Shown piece by piece: positions 30,164 to 38,353 of a stretch of DNA of 64,000 nt. The DNA is from Nocardioides potassii (lineage in GTDB: Bacteria > Actinomycetota > Actinomycetes > Propionibacteriales > Nocardioidaceae): positions 868,001 to 932,000 of the forward strand of contig NZ_JAKJHZ010000005.1 of the NCBI RefSeq assembly GCF_021648885.1, written 5' to 3'. The position numbers were made by a program, and so were the translations under genes. The notes beneath the pieces were generated by a model, which saw only the letters and a program-made list of their open reading frames with translations, did not search any database and was not told the origin of the DNA. Each line of letters opens with the position of its first letter. Within the stretch, counting starts at the first letter, position 1.

Positions 30164-31630
30164 TCAGTAGGCCTGGAGGGCGGCGGTACGGCGGGAGGCC
30201 TCGGCCATCTCGGCGGCCTTGAGGGAGGCCTCGTCGAGGCGGCCGTGCTGCTCCCACCACTGCTGGCCGGACTCGGGGAGGGTGTGGATCGGGTCGTAGT
30301 ACTCGTAGTAGCGCGACAGGGCCTCGGCGTCGTCGGCCTCGATGGACGTGCGGTAGTTCTTCGTCCAGTAGGAGATGCCGTGCTCAGTGTCGTAGTCGGC
30401 GTTCTGGTGCACCCAGCGCTTGCCGACGAACGGCACGTCGCACACGATGCGCGGCGTCGCGAAGCCCGGCAGGTAGCCCATGATGTGGTGCTGGAGGCGC
30501 TGGGCGTCGGCGAGCGAGACCCGCCAGTGCTCCGAGAACGGGATCATGTCGCACATGTAGAAGTAGTAGGGCATGATCTGCGCGCCGTCGAGGAGGCGGA
30601 AGCACAGGTCGAGGAGGGTGTGCGGGTCGGCGTTCACGCCGTTGAGCAGCACCCCCTGGTTGCGTACGTCGCGCAGGCCGGCGTCGAGCATCGCCCGGGC
30701 CGCCTCGGCGACGACCGGCGTCACCGAGTTCGCGTGGTTCGCGTGGGTGTGCATCGCGAGCGAGACGCCCCGCGAGCGGGCGACGGCGGCCACGCGGGCC
30801 ACGCCCTCGACCACGTCGGGCTGCAGCCAGTGCTGCGGCAGGCCGATCAGCGCCTTGGTGGCCAGGCGGATGTCGCGGATGTTCTCGACCTCGAGGACCG
30901 ACATGAGGAACGCCTCCAGGCGGGGCCACGGCATGTTGGCCACGTCGCCACCCGAGACCACCACGTCGCGGACCGACGGGGTGCGCTGGAGGTAGGCGAT
31001 CATGTCGCCGAGCCGGTCGTTGGGCTTGCCGGCGAACTTCAGCTTCTCGATGACCGGGGTCGAGTTGCCGACCAGGTCCATGCGGGTGCAGTGGCCGCAG
31101 TACTGCGGGCAGGTCGGCAGCAGCTCGGCGAGCACCTTGGTGGGGTAGCGGTGGGTCAGCCCCTCGGTGGCCCACATGTCGTGCTCGTGGAGGGAGTCGC
31201 GCGCGGCGTGCGGGTGCGACGGCCAGTCGGTGCGACGGTCGCTGAAGACCGGCAGCATGTAGTGGCGCACGGGGTCGGCGTAGAACGCCTCCGTCAGCGA
31301 GCCGGGGCCGGCGGGGGAGAGGTGCGGCACCATCGTGTTCATCATCTGCGGCGGCACGAGCATGGACATGGTCGCCCGCTCGGCCTGGTCCCGCTCGAGG
31401 TCGGCGTAGAAGCGCTCGTCGAGCAGGTCGCCCATCAGCTCGCGCAGCTGCCTGACGTTCTTGACGCAGTGGGCGCGCTGCCACTGCACGGAGGCCCAGT
31501 CCTCGGCGGTGACGTCGGCCCAGCCCGGGAAGCGCGTCCAGTCGGGCTCGACGAGCTCGACCCGCTGGTAGGGGTAGGGCTGTCCGGTGGCGAGGGCGCC
31601 GTCCAGCTGGGTGGCGGTCTCGATGCTCAT
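30164..31630 (-). CDS. kamA: Lysine 2,3-aminomutase (KamA)
   Basis: A radical SAM, PLP-dependent enzyme that moves the alpha-amino group of L-lysine to give L-beta-lysine. The 488-residue protein has the cluster motif C-P-Q-Y-C-G-H-C (Cys174, 178, 181), a V-V-S-G-G-D segment that binds AdoMet, and the C-terminal PLP domain. It is about 70 residues longer than clostridial KamA, mainly at the N-terminus. The ribosome site AGGAG lies just upstream of the ATG. It is divergent from kdd-kamD-kamE-kal, which supports a lysine-catabolic rather than antibiotic-biosynthetic role. Confidence 0.93.
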   Translation of the reverse strand: MSIETATQLDGALATGQPYPYQRVELVEPDWTRFPGWADVTAEDWASVQWQRAHCVKNVRQLRELMGDLLDERFYADLERDQAERATMSMLVPPQMMNTMVPHLSPAGPGSLTEAFYADPVRHYMLPVFSDRRTDWPSHPHAARDSLHEHDMWATEGLTHRYPTKVLAELLPTCPQYCGHCTRMDLVGNSTPVIEKLKFAGKPNDRLGDMIAYLQRTPSVRDVVVSGGDVANMPWPRLEAFLMSVLEVENIRDIRLATKALIGLPQHWLQPDVVEGVARVAAVARSRGVSLAMHTHANHANSVTPVVAEAARAMLDAGLRDVRNQGVLLNGVNADPHTLLDLCFRLLDGAQIMPYYFYMCDMIPFSEHWRVSLADAQRLQHHIMGYLPGFATPRIVCDVPFVGKRWVHQNADYDTEHGISYWTKNYRTSIEADDAEALSRYYEYYDPIHTLPESGQQWWEQHGRLDEASLKAAEMAEASRRTAALQAY

Positions 31631-31724
31631 GGGCTCTCCTTGCAGGCATGACGGCGCGCCGGTTGTGTGTGCGGCGACACATCTGGGAGAGTACGCGGAG
31701 AACCTGCGGCGAGTCCAATGCCAC

Positions 31725-31741
31725 GCCGCAAGATTTGCGGC
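31725..31741. promoter_or_regulatory. Candidate operator between kamA and kdd
   Basis: GCCGCAA-gat-TTGCGGC is a perfect 7-3-7 inverted repeat in the 142-bp divergent intergenic region, 95 bases from the kamA ATG and 32 from the kdd ATG. Length and symmetry suit a dimeric regulator, possibly the Lrp/AsnC protein encoded at 28428-28880. The binding protein is a guess. Confidence 0.5.
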
Positions 31742-31772
31742 TTTGCCCGCGTGAGCAAGAAGGATGACCTGC

Positions 31773-32852
31773 ATGACCTCCCCCTCGGACATCCAGACGG
31801 ACCGCCGGACCGGTGACCCCACCGGCCTGCACCGCGTCCTCGACGACGCCGCGGTCCTCCCGCAGGCCGCGCGGCGCCTCGACACCCGCGCCGAGCTGTG
31901 GCCCGACGAGGTCCGGGTCCGCGTCGAGCGGCTCAACCTCGACGCCGCGTCGTTCCGCCAGCTCGAGCGCGCGCACACCACCTACGGCGAGACCGACGGT
32001 GACGCCGTGCGCGCCGAGGTCCTCGACATCGTGGCCACCCGCGGCAAGATGCAGAACCCCGAGACCGGCTCCGGCGGCATGCTCGTCGGCACGGTCGAGG
32101 AGGTCGGTCCGGAGTCGCCCCTCGGCCTGCGGGTCGGTGACAAGGTCGCCACGCTCGTCAGCCTGACGCTCACCCCGCTCGTGATCGAGGACGGACTCGC
32201 CGCCTGGGACGGCCGCAGCGAGCAGGTCCCGTGCGACGGCTACGCCGTGCTCTTCGGCCGCTCCATCGCCGCCGTCATCCCCGACGACCTCGACCCCGCG
32301 CTCTCGCTGAGCGTGATGGACGTGTGCGGCGCACCGGCGCTCACCGCGCGCGTCGTGGGGGAGTACGTCGACCGGGGCAAGGCCCCGGTGGTCGTGGTCG
32401 TCGGCGGAGCGGGCAAGTCCGGCTCCCTCAGCCTGGCCGCCGCGCGCCAGGCGGGCGCGGCCCGCACCATCGGCGTCGTACCGCACGCAGGTGAGCACGA
32501 GCTGCTCACGGGGGCTGGCATCGCCGACGTCGTCACGATCGCCGACGCCCGTGACCCGATCGCGCTGCGCGACGCCGTCACCGAGGCAGGTGGCCCGGCC
32601 GACGTCACCGTCGTGTGCGTCGACGTCCCCGGCTGCGAGGGCGGCGCGATCCTCGCGACGGCGGAGGGCGGCACGGTCGTCTTCTTCTCGATGGCCACGA
32701 GCTTCAGCGCTGCCGCGCTCGGCGCCGAGGGGCTGGCCGCGGACGTGCGGATGCTCGTCGGCAACGGCTACGTCCCCGGCCACGCGGCCCACGCCATGGA
32801 GCTCCTCCGCGGCGACGCCGGGGTCCGAGGCCTGTTCGAGCGGAGGCTCTGA
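31773..32852 (+). CDS. kdd: L-erythro-3,5-diaminohexanoate dehydrogenase (Kdd)
   Basis: Oxidatively deaminates 3,5-diaminohexanoate to 5-amino-3-oxohexanoate, the third step of the lysine route. About 359 residues with a GroES-like N-terminal half (V-G-T-V-E-E-V-G-P-E-S-P-L-G-L-R-V-G-D-K) and a Rossmann domain (V-V-V-V-G-G-A-G-K-S-G-S), as in the Kdd family. I chose the ATG at 31773 because AAGAAGG lies 9 bases upstream; the earlier ATG at 31764 abuts that site. The stop overlaps the kamD start (TGATG). Confidence 0.92.
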   Translation: MTSPSDIQTDRRTGDPTGLHRVLDDAAVLPQAARRLDTRAELWPDEVRVRVERLNLDAASFRQLERAHTTYGETDGDAVRAEVLDIVATRGKMQNPETGSGGMLVGTVEEVGPESPLGLRVGDKVATLVSLTLTPLVIEDGLAAWDGRSEQVPCDGYAVLFGRSIAAVIPDDLDPALSLSVMDVCGAPALTARVVGEYVDRGKAPVVVVVGGAGKSGSLSLAAARQAGAARTIGVVPHAGEHELLTGAGIADVVTIADARDPIALRDAVTEAGGPADVTVVCVDVPGCEGGAILATAEGGTVVFFSMATSFSAAALGAEGLAADVRMLVGNGYVPGHAAHAMELLRGDAGVRGLFERRL

Positions 32853-34498
32853 TGGCCCTGACGAGGAACAAGCAGAGCCAGCTCGGCATCGACTCCGCCG
32901 ACGTACGCCGGGCGCGCACCCTCGCCCGCCAGGTCGGCAAGCCGATCGTCGACCTCGCCACGCAGCACACGACGGTGAGCGTCGAGCGGGCGACCCTGCG
33001 TCTGGCCGGCCTCGGTGGCGCGGACCCCGACGGCACGCCGTGGGTCAACCGCCTCGCGGACGCCGTACGCGCCGACGTGGGGCTCGAGCACGGCGTCAGC
33101 CTCCCGGTCTGGGACGCGCTCCTGCGCGGCGAGGGCGACGACCTGCTGACCCTGGCCCAGAAGGCCGCCGCCGGCTCGGTCACGTTCCGCCTGCCCGAGG
33201 GCAAGGACGCGACGCGAGCCCGGACGGCCTCCCGCAAGGCGGTCGCCGCCGGGATCAAGCAGATCGACCGTCAGCGCGCGGCCCGCGAGAAGATGATCGC
33301 GAAGGTGGGCGACGCCCCGAGCAAGCCGTGGATCTACCTCATCGTCGCCACGGGCGACATCCACGAGGACATCCCGCAGGCCCAGGCCGCGGCGCGCGAG
33401 GGCGCCGACGTCATCGCGGTGATCCGCTCGACCGGGCAGTCGCTGCTCGACTTCGTCCCCGAGGGCGCGACGCGCGAGGGCTTCGCCGGCACCTACGCCA
33501 CCCAGGAGAACTTCCGCCTGATGCGGGCCGCCCTCGACGAGACGTCGAAGGAGCTCGGCCGCTACGTCCGGCTCACCAACTACGCCTCCGGCCTCTGCAT
33601 GCCGGAGATCGCGACGCTGGCCGGCCTCGAGCGGCTCGACATGATGCTCAACGACTCGATGTACGGCATCCTCTTCCGCGACATCAACCCGATCCGTACC
33701 TTCGTCGACCAGCGCTTCAGCCGCCAGATCCACGCGCGCGCCGGCATCATCATCAACACCGGTGAGGACAACTACCTCACCACCGCCGACGCCGTCGAGG
33801 CCGCGCACACGGTGACGACCAGCCAGCTGCTCAACGAGTACTTCGCCAAGGAGGCCGGGCTCGAGGACTGGCAGCTCGGCCTGGGCCACGCCTTCGAGAT
33901 CGACCCGGAGGTGCCGGACTCGTTCCGCCTCGAGCTCGCCCACGCGATGCTCGCGCGCGAGCTGTTCCCCGACGCGCCGCTGAAGTGGATGCCGCCGACG
34001 CGCCACATGACCGGCGACATCTTCAAGGGCTACCTCCTCGACGGGTTCTTCAACCTCGTCGGCGCCATGACCGGCCAGGGGATCCTGCTGGTCGGGATGA
34101 TGACCGAGGCCGTCGTGACGCCGTGGATCTCCGACCGCGACCTGGCCCTGCAGAACGTCCGCTACGTGATGAACGCCGCCGGCAACCTGCACGAGGACTT
34201 CCACCCGTCGCCCGACGGGTTCATCGCCACCCGGGCCCGTGAGGTGCTCGGCCTGGCGGTCGGGCTGATGGAGGAGATCAAGGCCGACCGCAGCGTCCCG
34301 GGGCAGCCGCCGCTGTTGTCCGCGATCGCCGACGGCACCTTCGGCCTGATGAAGCGCCCCGCCGACAAGGGCCGCGGCCTGGACGGCGTCGCGAGGAAGT
34401 CGGCCGACTACTACAACCCCGCGACCAAGATCCTGGAGTCCCCGTTGGTCGACGAGCGAGCGCTGCGAGTGTCTCGAGACCGAGGAGCGAAGCGATGA
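32852..34498 (+). CDS. kamD: Beta-lysine 5,6-aminomutase alpha subunit (KamD)
   Basis: The large subunit of the adenosylcobalamin- and PLP-dependent mutase that converts L-beta-lysine to 3,5-diaminohexanoate. The 548-residue protein is the usual size or slightly long and contains D-I-N-P-I-R-T-F-V-D-Q-R-F-S-R and K-W-M-P-P-T-R-H-M-T-G-D, both typical of the family barrel. It overlaps kdd by one base at the start and kamE by four at the end, so the subunits are coupled. A short charged extension is seen at the C-terminus. Confidence 0.93.
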   Translation: MALTRNKQSQLGIDSADVRRARTLARQVGKPIVDLATQHTTVSVERATLRLAGLGGADPDGTPWVNRLADAVRADVGLEHGVSLPVWDALLRGEGDDLLTLAQKAAAGSVTFRLPEGKDATRARTASRKAVAAGIKQIDRQRAAREKMIAKVGDAPSKPWIYLIVATGDIHEDIPQAQAAAREGADVIAVIRSTGQSLLDFVPEGATREGFAGTYATQENFRLMRAALDETSKELGRYVRLTNYASGLCMPEIATLAGLERLDMMLNDSMYGILFRDINPIRTFVDQRFSRQIHARAGIIINTGEDNYLTTADAVEAAHTVTTSQLLNEYFAKEAGLEDWQLGLGHAFEIDPEVPDSFRLELAHAMLARELFPDAPLKWMPPTRHMTGDIFKGYLLDGFFNLVGAMTGQGILLVGMMTEAVVTPWISDRDLALQNVRYVMNAAGNLHEDFHPSPDGFIATRAREVLGLAVGLMEEIKADRSVPGQPPLLSAIADGTFGLMKRPADKGRGLDGVARKSADYYNPATKILESPLVDERALRVSRDRGAKR

Positions 34499-35232
34499 GC
34501 CTGATCAGGCCCTACGGCGACACGACCGGCGACGGCATGGTGCAGCTGTCCTTCACGCTGCCGATCGCCCACTCCAAGGTGGCGGAGGGCGCCGCGGTGC
34601 AGCTCGCCAACAAGATGGGCATGGACCCCGCACTCGTCGTGCACTCCAAGGCGATGGGGGAGGGCTTCACCTTCTTCGTCGTCTACGGCCGGGTCAACCA
34701 CCTCGTCGACCCCAGCACGGTCGAGGTCGTCGAGCGCGACTACCCGCTCCTCACGCCGAAGGAGGCCAACGCCGCCATCAAGCGCTCGCTGCGCCGGCGC
34801 CTGGTCGTCGTGGGCGGCTGCATCGGCACCGACGCGCACACCGTGGGGATCGACGCGATCCTCAACATCAAGGGCTTCGCCGGCGAGAAGGGCCTGGAGT
34901 ACTACCGCGAGCTCAAGGTGGTCAACCTCGGCGCCCAGGTCTCCGTGCCGCAGCTCGTCGAGGCCGCCCGCGAGGAGAAGGCGGACGCCGTCCTCGTCTC
35001 CCAGGTCGTCACCCAGCGCGACGCCCACCTGCTCAACACCCGCGAGATGTCCGCCGCGTTCCGCGAGGCCTACCCGGCGGCCAAGCGGCCGCTGCTCGTC
35101 GTCGGCGGGCCCCGCTTCGACGAGACCATGGCGGGCGAGCTCGGCGTCGACCGCGTCTTCACCCGCGGTACGACGCCCGGCGAGGTCGCGTCCTACATCG
35201 TCCACCGACTCACGAACAGGACCGCCTCATGA
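34495..35232 (+). CDS. kamE: Beta-lysine 5,6-aminomutase beta subunit (KamE), cobalamin-binding
   Basis: The 245-residue small subunit. Its Rossmann domain has the base-off cobalamin motif D-x-H-x-x-G (G-T-D-A-H-T-V-G-I-D-A-I, about residues 111-122), and the next segment N-I-K-G-F-A-G-E-K-G holds the lysine expected to bind PLP. An N-terminal dimerisation part precedes it. The start ATG overlaps the kamD stop (ATGA) and the end overlaps kal by four bases. With MetH this is the second B12-dependent enzyme in the window. Confidence 0.94.
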   Translation: MSLIRPYGDTTGDGMVQLSFTLPIAHSKVAEGAAVQLANKMGMDPALVVHSKAMGEGFTFFVVYGRVNHLVDPSTVEVVERDYPLLTPKEANAAIKRSLRRRLVVVGGCIGTDAHTVGIDAILNIKGFAGEKGLEYYRELKVVNLGAQVSVPQLVEAAREEKADAVLVSQVVTQRDAHLLNTREMSAAFREAYPAAKRPLLVVGGPRFDETMAGELGVDRVFTRGTTPGEVASYIVHRLTNRTAS

Positions 35233-35636
35233 GCGACGGCTCCAGCACGTCTCGCGTCGGCACCGTGGTGACCCACCGCCGCTACGTCCCCTACTCGCAC
35301 GCCCACTACGCCGGCAACCTCGTGGACGGCGCCTACAGCCTCGGCCTCTTCGGCGACGTGGCGACCGAGATGTGCATCGTCCTCGACGGCGACGAGGGGC
35401 TGTTCGCGTCCTACTCCGACGTCCAGTTCAAGGCCCCCGTCCGGGCCGGCGACGTCCTCGAGATCACTGCCACCCTGGTCCGGGAGGGCACCCGGAGCCG
35501 GGTGATGGACTTCGCGGTGCGCGTGGTCGGGCGCGGTGCTCCGACCGAGGCCGCACCCGGCGCCGCCGAGGTGCTCGACCCGCCGGTGGTCGCCACGACC
35601 GCGACGGGAACGGTCGTCGTACCCCCCAGGCCCTGA
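35229..35636 (+). CDS. kal: 3-aminobutyryl-CoA ammonia-lyase (Kal)
   Basis: Eliminates ammonia from 3-aminobutyryl-CoA to give crotonyl-CoA, the last special step of lysine fermentation. The 135-residue protein is a single hotdog domain (H-A-H-Y-A-G-N-L-V-D-G-A-Y and F-K-A-P-V-R-A-G-D-V-L-E-I), matching Kal in length. Translation is coupled to kamE (ATGA). The 3-keto-5-aminohexanoate cleavage enzyme (Kce), which should act between Kdd and Kal, is not encoded in this window. Confidence 0.9.
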   Translation: MSDGSSTSRVGTVVTHRRYVPYSHAHYAGNLVDGAYSLGLFGDVATEMCIVLDGDEGLFASYSDVQFKAPVRAGDVLEITATLVREGTRSRVMDFAVRVVGRGAPTEAAPGAAEVLDPPVVATTATGTVVVPPRP

Positions 35637-35654
35637 TCCCATACGCCACACCGT

Positions 35655-35678
35655 CGGCGTGTCCTCGGCGACACGCCG
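35655..35678 (+). terminator. Candidate terminator after the kdd-kamDE-kal operon
   Basis: An 8-bp perfect stem (CGGCGTGT with ACACGCCG) and an 8-base loop begin 18 bases after the kal stop. There is no clear T-run, as is common for actinobacterial hairpin terminators. Confidence 0.5.
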
Positions 35679-35726
35679 ATGTCCGCGGAATTTGAACGAG
35701 AAAAGTGGCCCCGACTCGCGGCGCTG

Positions 35727-35758
35727 TGACCTGCGATTACGCACATCGTCGCAGGTCA
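35727..35758. promoter_or_regulatory. Large inverted repeat upstream of a consensus promoter
   Basis: TGACCTGCGA (35727-35736) and TCGCAGGTCA (35749-35758) are perfect 10-bp arms separated by 12 bases. Arm centres are 22 bp apart, about two helical turns, so a dimer could bind one face of the DNA. The repeat ends 8 bases before a TTGACA -35 box, a location typical of activator sites. Confidence 0.45.
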
Positions 35759-35766
35759 GGAGCGTG

Positions 35767-35795
35767 TTGACACTGTCGCCGTGCGGAGAGAGGGT
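35767..35795 (+). promoter_or_regulatory. Candidate housekeeping promoter in the kal-lnt gap
   Basis: TTGACA (35767-35772) is a perfect -35 hexamer; exactly 17 bases on is GAGGGT (35790-35795), a variant of the TAGGGT -10 used widely here. Transcription would start near 35802, well before lnt, which has its own -10 at 36044-36049. Confidence 0.45.
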
Positions 35796-35851
35796 TCCGG
35801 GGTCCGCCTGTGCAGCTCGTGGGTGGCGCCTTCGACAGTGGGAGGTCAGAC

Positions 35852-35944
35852 GTGGGGTACGCCGAGCCAGCGATGCCCTCCGTCCGACGTCGGGTCGAGC
35901 GCGCCCCGCGGGAGCCGGATGCGGGAGGAGCCACGCGGCCGTAG
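35852..35944 (+). CDS. Possible 30-residue basic peptide in the kal-lnt gap
   Basis: GTG at 35852 follows GGAGG (35841-35845) at a good distance and lies some 50 bases downstream of the predicted transcription start. The product would be V-G-Y-A-E-P-A-M-P-S-V-R-R-R-V-E-R-A-P-R and ten more residues, arginine- and proline-rich. No homologue is known to me. Its 3' end overlaps the self-complementary stretch at 35921-36009, so it could be a leader peptide or simply chance. Confidence 0.25.
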   Translation: MGYAEPAMPSVRRRVERAPREPDAGGATRP

Positions 35945-36009
35945 ACAACTTCGCGTCATCACCAGCCAGGTGGTCGCGCGTCGGTCCGAAGCCGCGGCGC
36001 TCCTCCCGC
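35921..36009 (+). ncRNA. Candidate structured RNA upstream of lnt
   Basis: GCGGGAGGAGC (35921-35931) pairs perfectly with GCTCCTCCCGC (35999-36009). After a 2x2 internal loop, CGCGGC (35934-35939) pairs with GCCGCG (35991-35996). Inside, CGCG (35952-35955) pairs with 35975-35978 and ACCA with TGGT. The nested stems account for 17 outer pairs. It is downstream of the promoter at 35767-35795. High GC makes chance pairing common, so this is a candidate only. Confidence 0.35.
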
Positions 36010-36056
36010 ACCCTGCAGGTCCGGGGCAGGAGGCCCGGTCGGCTACGGTCTGGGTC

Positions 36057-37604
36057 GTGCCGCTCCGCTGCCTCGTCGCCCTCGTCGGCGGCTTCGTGCT
36101 GGCGGCGGCCTTCGAGCCCGTCGGGTTCGCGTGGCTGATGCCCCCGGCGATGGCCGCCCTCGTCCTCGCGGTGCGCGGCCTCCGCCCGAGCCGCGCCTGG
36201 TTCCCCACGCTCCTCTTCGGCATCGCCTTCACCTACGCCGTGATGGTGTGGATGCGCTCGGTCGGGACCGACGCATGGATCGCGATGTGCGCCCTCGAGG
36301 CATCGTTCTTCGTGCCGCTCGGGGTCGGCCTGGCCTGGGCGATGCGGTTGCGCGCGTGGCCGCTCTGGACGGCGGTGTGGTTCGTCGGCATCGAGGTGTG
36401 GCGCAGCGGCTTCCCCTTCAGCGGCATGCCGTTCGGCCGCCTCGCCTTCGCCACTGCGGACACCCCGTGGGCGCAGGCCCTGCCGTGGATCGGCGTCACG
36501 GGCGTGAGCCTGCTCGTCGCCCTCACCGGTACGTCGCTGGCCTGGGTGGTGCTGCACCTGCGCGCTGCTCGGCGGCAGGCCGTGCTGGTCGTGGCCGGGC
36601 TCGCCGCCGTCACGGTCGCGCCGGCGCTCGTGCCCTTCCCGGTCACCGAGACCGGCACGACGACCGTGGCTGCCGTCCAGGGCGACGTGCCGGGCGACGG
36701 CCTCGACGTGGTCGCGCACCACCGCGAGGTGACGGCCAACCACGTCCGCCTCACCGAGGAGCTGGCCGACGCGGTGGCGGCGGGGGACGAGCGCCGACCG
36801 GACCTCGTGGTCTGGCCCGAGAACTCGACGGCCGTCGACCCCTTCCTCGACGAGGGCGTGCACGCCGGCATCATCGCCGCGTCCGACGCGATCGGCGTGC
36901 CGATCATCGTCGGCGGGGTCTCGGGCGACCCGCTCGACGAGACCCGCGTCCTCAACCAGGGCATCGTCTACAACCCGGGAGTGGGCGGTGGCGACCGCTA
37001 CACCAAGCTCCACCCGGTGCCTTACGGCGAGTACATCCCGTTCCGCGGCAGCCTCATCCCGGCGACCTACGGCAAGCTCACGATGGTGCCGCGCGACATG
37101 GTCCGCGGCACCAGCCTCGAGCCGATCCGGGTGGGGGACCTCCTCGTCGCCGACGCGATCTGCTTCGACGTGGCGTACGACGACGGCATCGGCGGGCAGG
37201 TCGCGCGCGGCGCGGAGCTGGTCACGGTGCAGACCAGCAACGCGATGTTCAGCCGGACGGGCCAGCTCGCGCAGCAGTTCGAGATCAGCCGGCTGCGCGC
37301 GCTGGAGACGGGTCGCTGGGTGGTGGTGGCGGCCGTCAACGGCATCTCCGGCGTCGTACGCCCGGACGGGGACGTGGTCGCCTCGGTCCCCGCCCGCGGC
37401 CAGGAGGTGCTGGTCGAGACCGTCGGGCTGAGCACGACGATCACACCGGCGGTGCGGCTCGGTGTCTGGCCCTCACGCGCCGTGCTGGCGTTCCTCGTCC
37501 TCCACACGGTCGCCGTGCTCATCACCTATCGTCGTCGCCGACGGGGCGACCGCGCCGTCGGTGCCGGTAGCAGACCTGACCATGGGCGGGGTGGAGCAGC
37601 GTGA
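36057..37604 (+). CDS. lnt: Apolipoprotein N-acyltransferase Lnt
   Basis: Adds the third acyl chain to lipoproteins at the outer face of the membrane. The 515-residue protein has an N-terminal block of about six membrane helices and a nitrilase-like domain with the catalytic Glu in V-W-P-E-N-S-T-A-V, Lys in Y-T-K-L-H-P-V-P-Y-G-E-Y-I-P and Cys in A-I-C-F-D-V. GTG at 36057 has TACGGT (36044-36049) 7 bases upstream, so it is leaderless; the frame stays open further upstream, but that part is not Lnt-like. The stop overlaps the ppm start. Confidence 0.94.
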   Translation: MPLRCLVALVGGFVLAAAFEPVGFAWLMPPAMAALVLAVRGLRPSRAWFPTLLFGIAFTYAVMVWMRSVGTDAWIAMCALEASFFVPLGVGLAWAMRLRAWPLWTAVWFVGIEVWRSGFPFSGMPFGRLAFATADTPWAQALPWIGVTGVSLLVALTGTSLAWVVLHLRAARRQAVLVVAGLAAVTVAPALVPFPVTETGTTTVAAVQGDVPGDGLDVVAHHREVTANHVRLTEELADAVAAGDERRPDLVVWPENSTAVDPFLDEGVHAGIIAASDAIGVPIIVGGVSGDPLDETRVLNQGIVYNPGVGGGDRYTKLHPVPYGEYIPFRGSLIPATYGKLTMVPRDMVRGTSLEPIRVGDLLVADAICFDVAYDDGIGGQVARGAELVTVQTSNAMFSRTGQLAQQFEISRLRALETGRWVVVAAVNGISGVVRPDGDVVASVPARGQEVLVETVGLSTTITPAVRLGVWPSRAVLAFLVLHTVAVLITYRRRRRGDRAVGAGSRPDHGRGGAA

Positions 37605-38353
37605 GCGTCGAGGGCCTCGGCCGTGTGGTGATGGTGATCCCGACCTACAACGAGTCGGACAACCTCGAGTGGATCGTCGGCCGCCTCCGCAAGGCGCAGC
37701 CGGGCGTCGACGTGATGATCGTGGACGACAACAGCCCCGACGGCACCGGCGACATCGCCGACCGGATGGCAGCCGACGACCCGGCGGTGTCGGTGGTGCA
37801 CCGCACCGAGAAGGCCGGTCTCGGCGCCGCGTACCTCCACGGCTTCGACGTCGCCCTGCAGGCCGGTTACGACGTGATCGGCGAGATGGACGCCGACGGC
37901 TCCCACCAGCCCGAGCAGCTGCACCGCCTCCTCGACGCGCTGCGCACCGCCGACCTGGTGATCGGCTCGCGCTACGTCCCCGGCGGCTCGGTCGTGAACT
38001 GGCCGCTGCAGCGGCTCGCGCTCTCGCGCGGCGGCAACCTCTACGTCCGCCTGCTGCTCGGCATCAGGGTCAAGGACGCCACGGCCGGCTTCCGCGTCTT
38101 CCGGCGCGCCACGCTCGAGGCGATCGACCTTGCCTCGGTGCTGTCTACTGGATACGTGTTCCAGACCGACCTCGCCTACCGCACGGTGACCCGCGGGCTG
38201 ACCGTCCGCGAGGTCCCGATCGAATTCATCGAGCGAGTGCGCGGCGACTCCAAGATGAGTGGGCAGGTGGCGAGCGAGTCCCTCAAGCTGATCACCCGCT
38301 GGGGCCTGTCGGAGCGGCGCGCGCAGCTCCGCAGGCGTTGGGCACGGTCGTGA
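37601..38353 (+). CDS. ppm: Polyprenol-phosphate mannosyltransferase (Ppm catalytic domain)
   Basis: A GT2 enzyme that transfers mannose from GDP-mannose to polyprenyl phosphate, the donor for lipoglycans and protein O-mannosylation. The 250-residue protein has V-I-P-T-Y-N-E-S-D-N-L, V-D-D-N-S-P-D-G-T and M-D-A-D-G-S-H-Q-P-E, the dolichol-phosphate-mannose synthase signature. GTG start overlaps the lnt stop (GTGA). In mycobacteria the two activities are fused in one protein (Ppm1); here they are separate but coupled genes. Confidence 0.94.
   Translation: MSVEGLGRVVMVIPTYNESDNLEWIVGRLRKAQPGVDVMIVDDNSPDGTGDIADRMAADDPAVSVVHRTEKAGLGAAYLHGFDVALQAGYDVIGEMDADGSHQPEQLHRLLDALRTADLVIGSRYVPGGSVVNWPLQRLALSRGGNLYVRLLLGIRVKDATAGFRVFRRATLEAIDLASVLSTGYVFQTDLAYRTVTRGLTVREVPIEFIERVRGDSKMSGQVASESLKLITRWGLSERRAQLRRRWARS

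Noticed and set aside
35781..36056. A long N-terminal extension of Lnt from the open upstream frame
   Set aside because: The stretch is Arg/Pro/Gly-rich with no membrane helix, and a -10 element lies 7 bases before the GTG at 36057.
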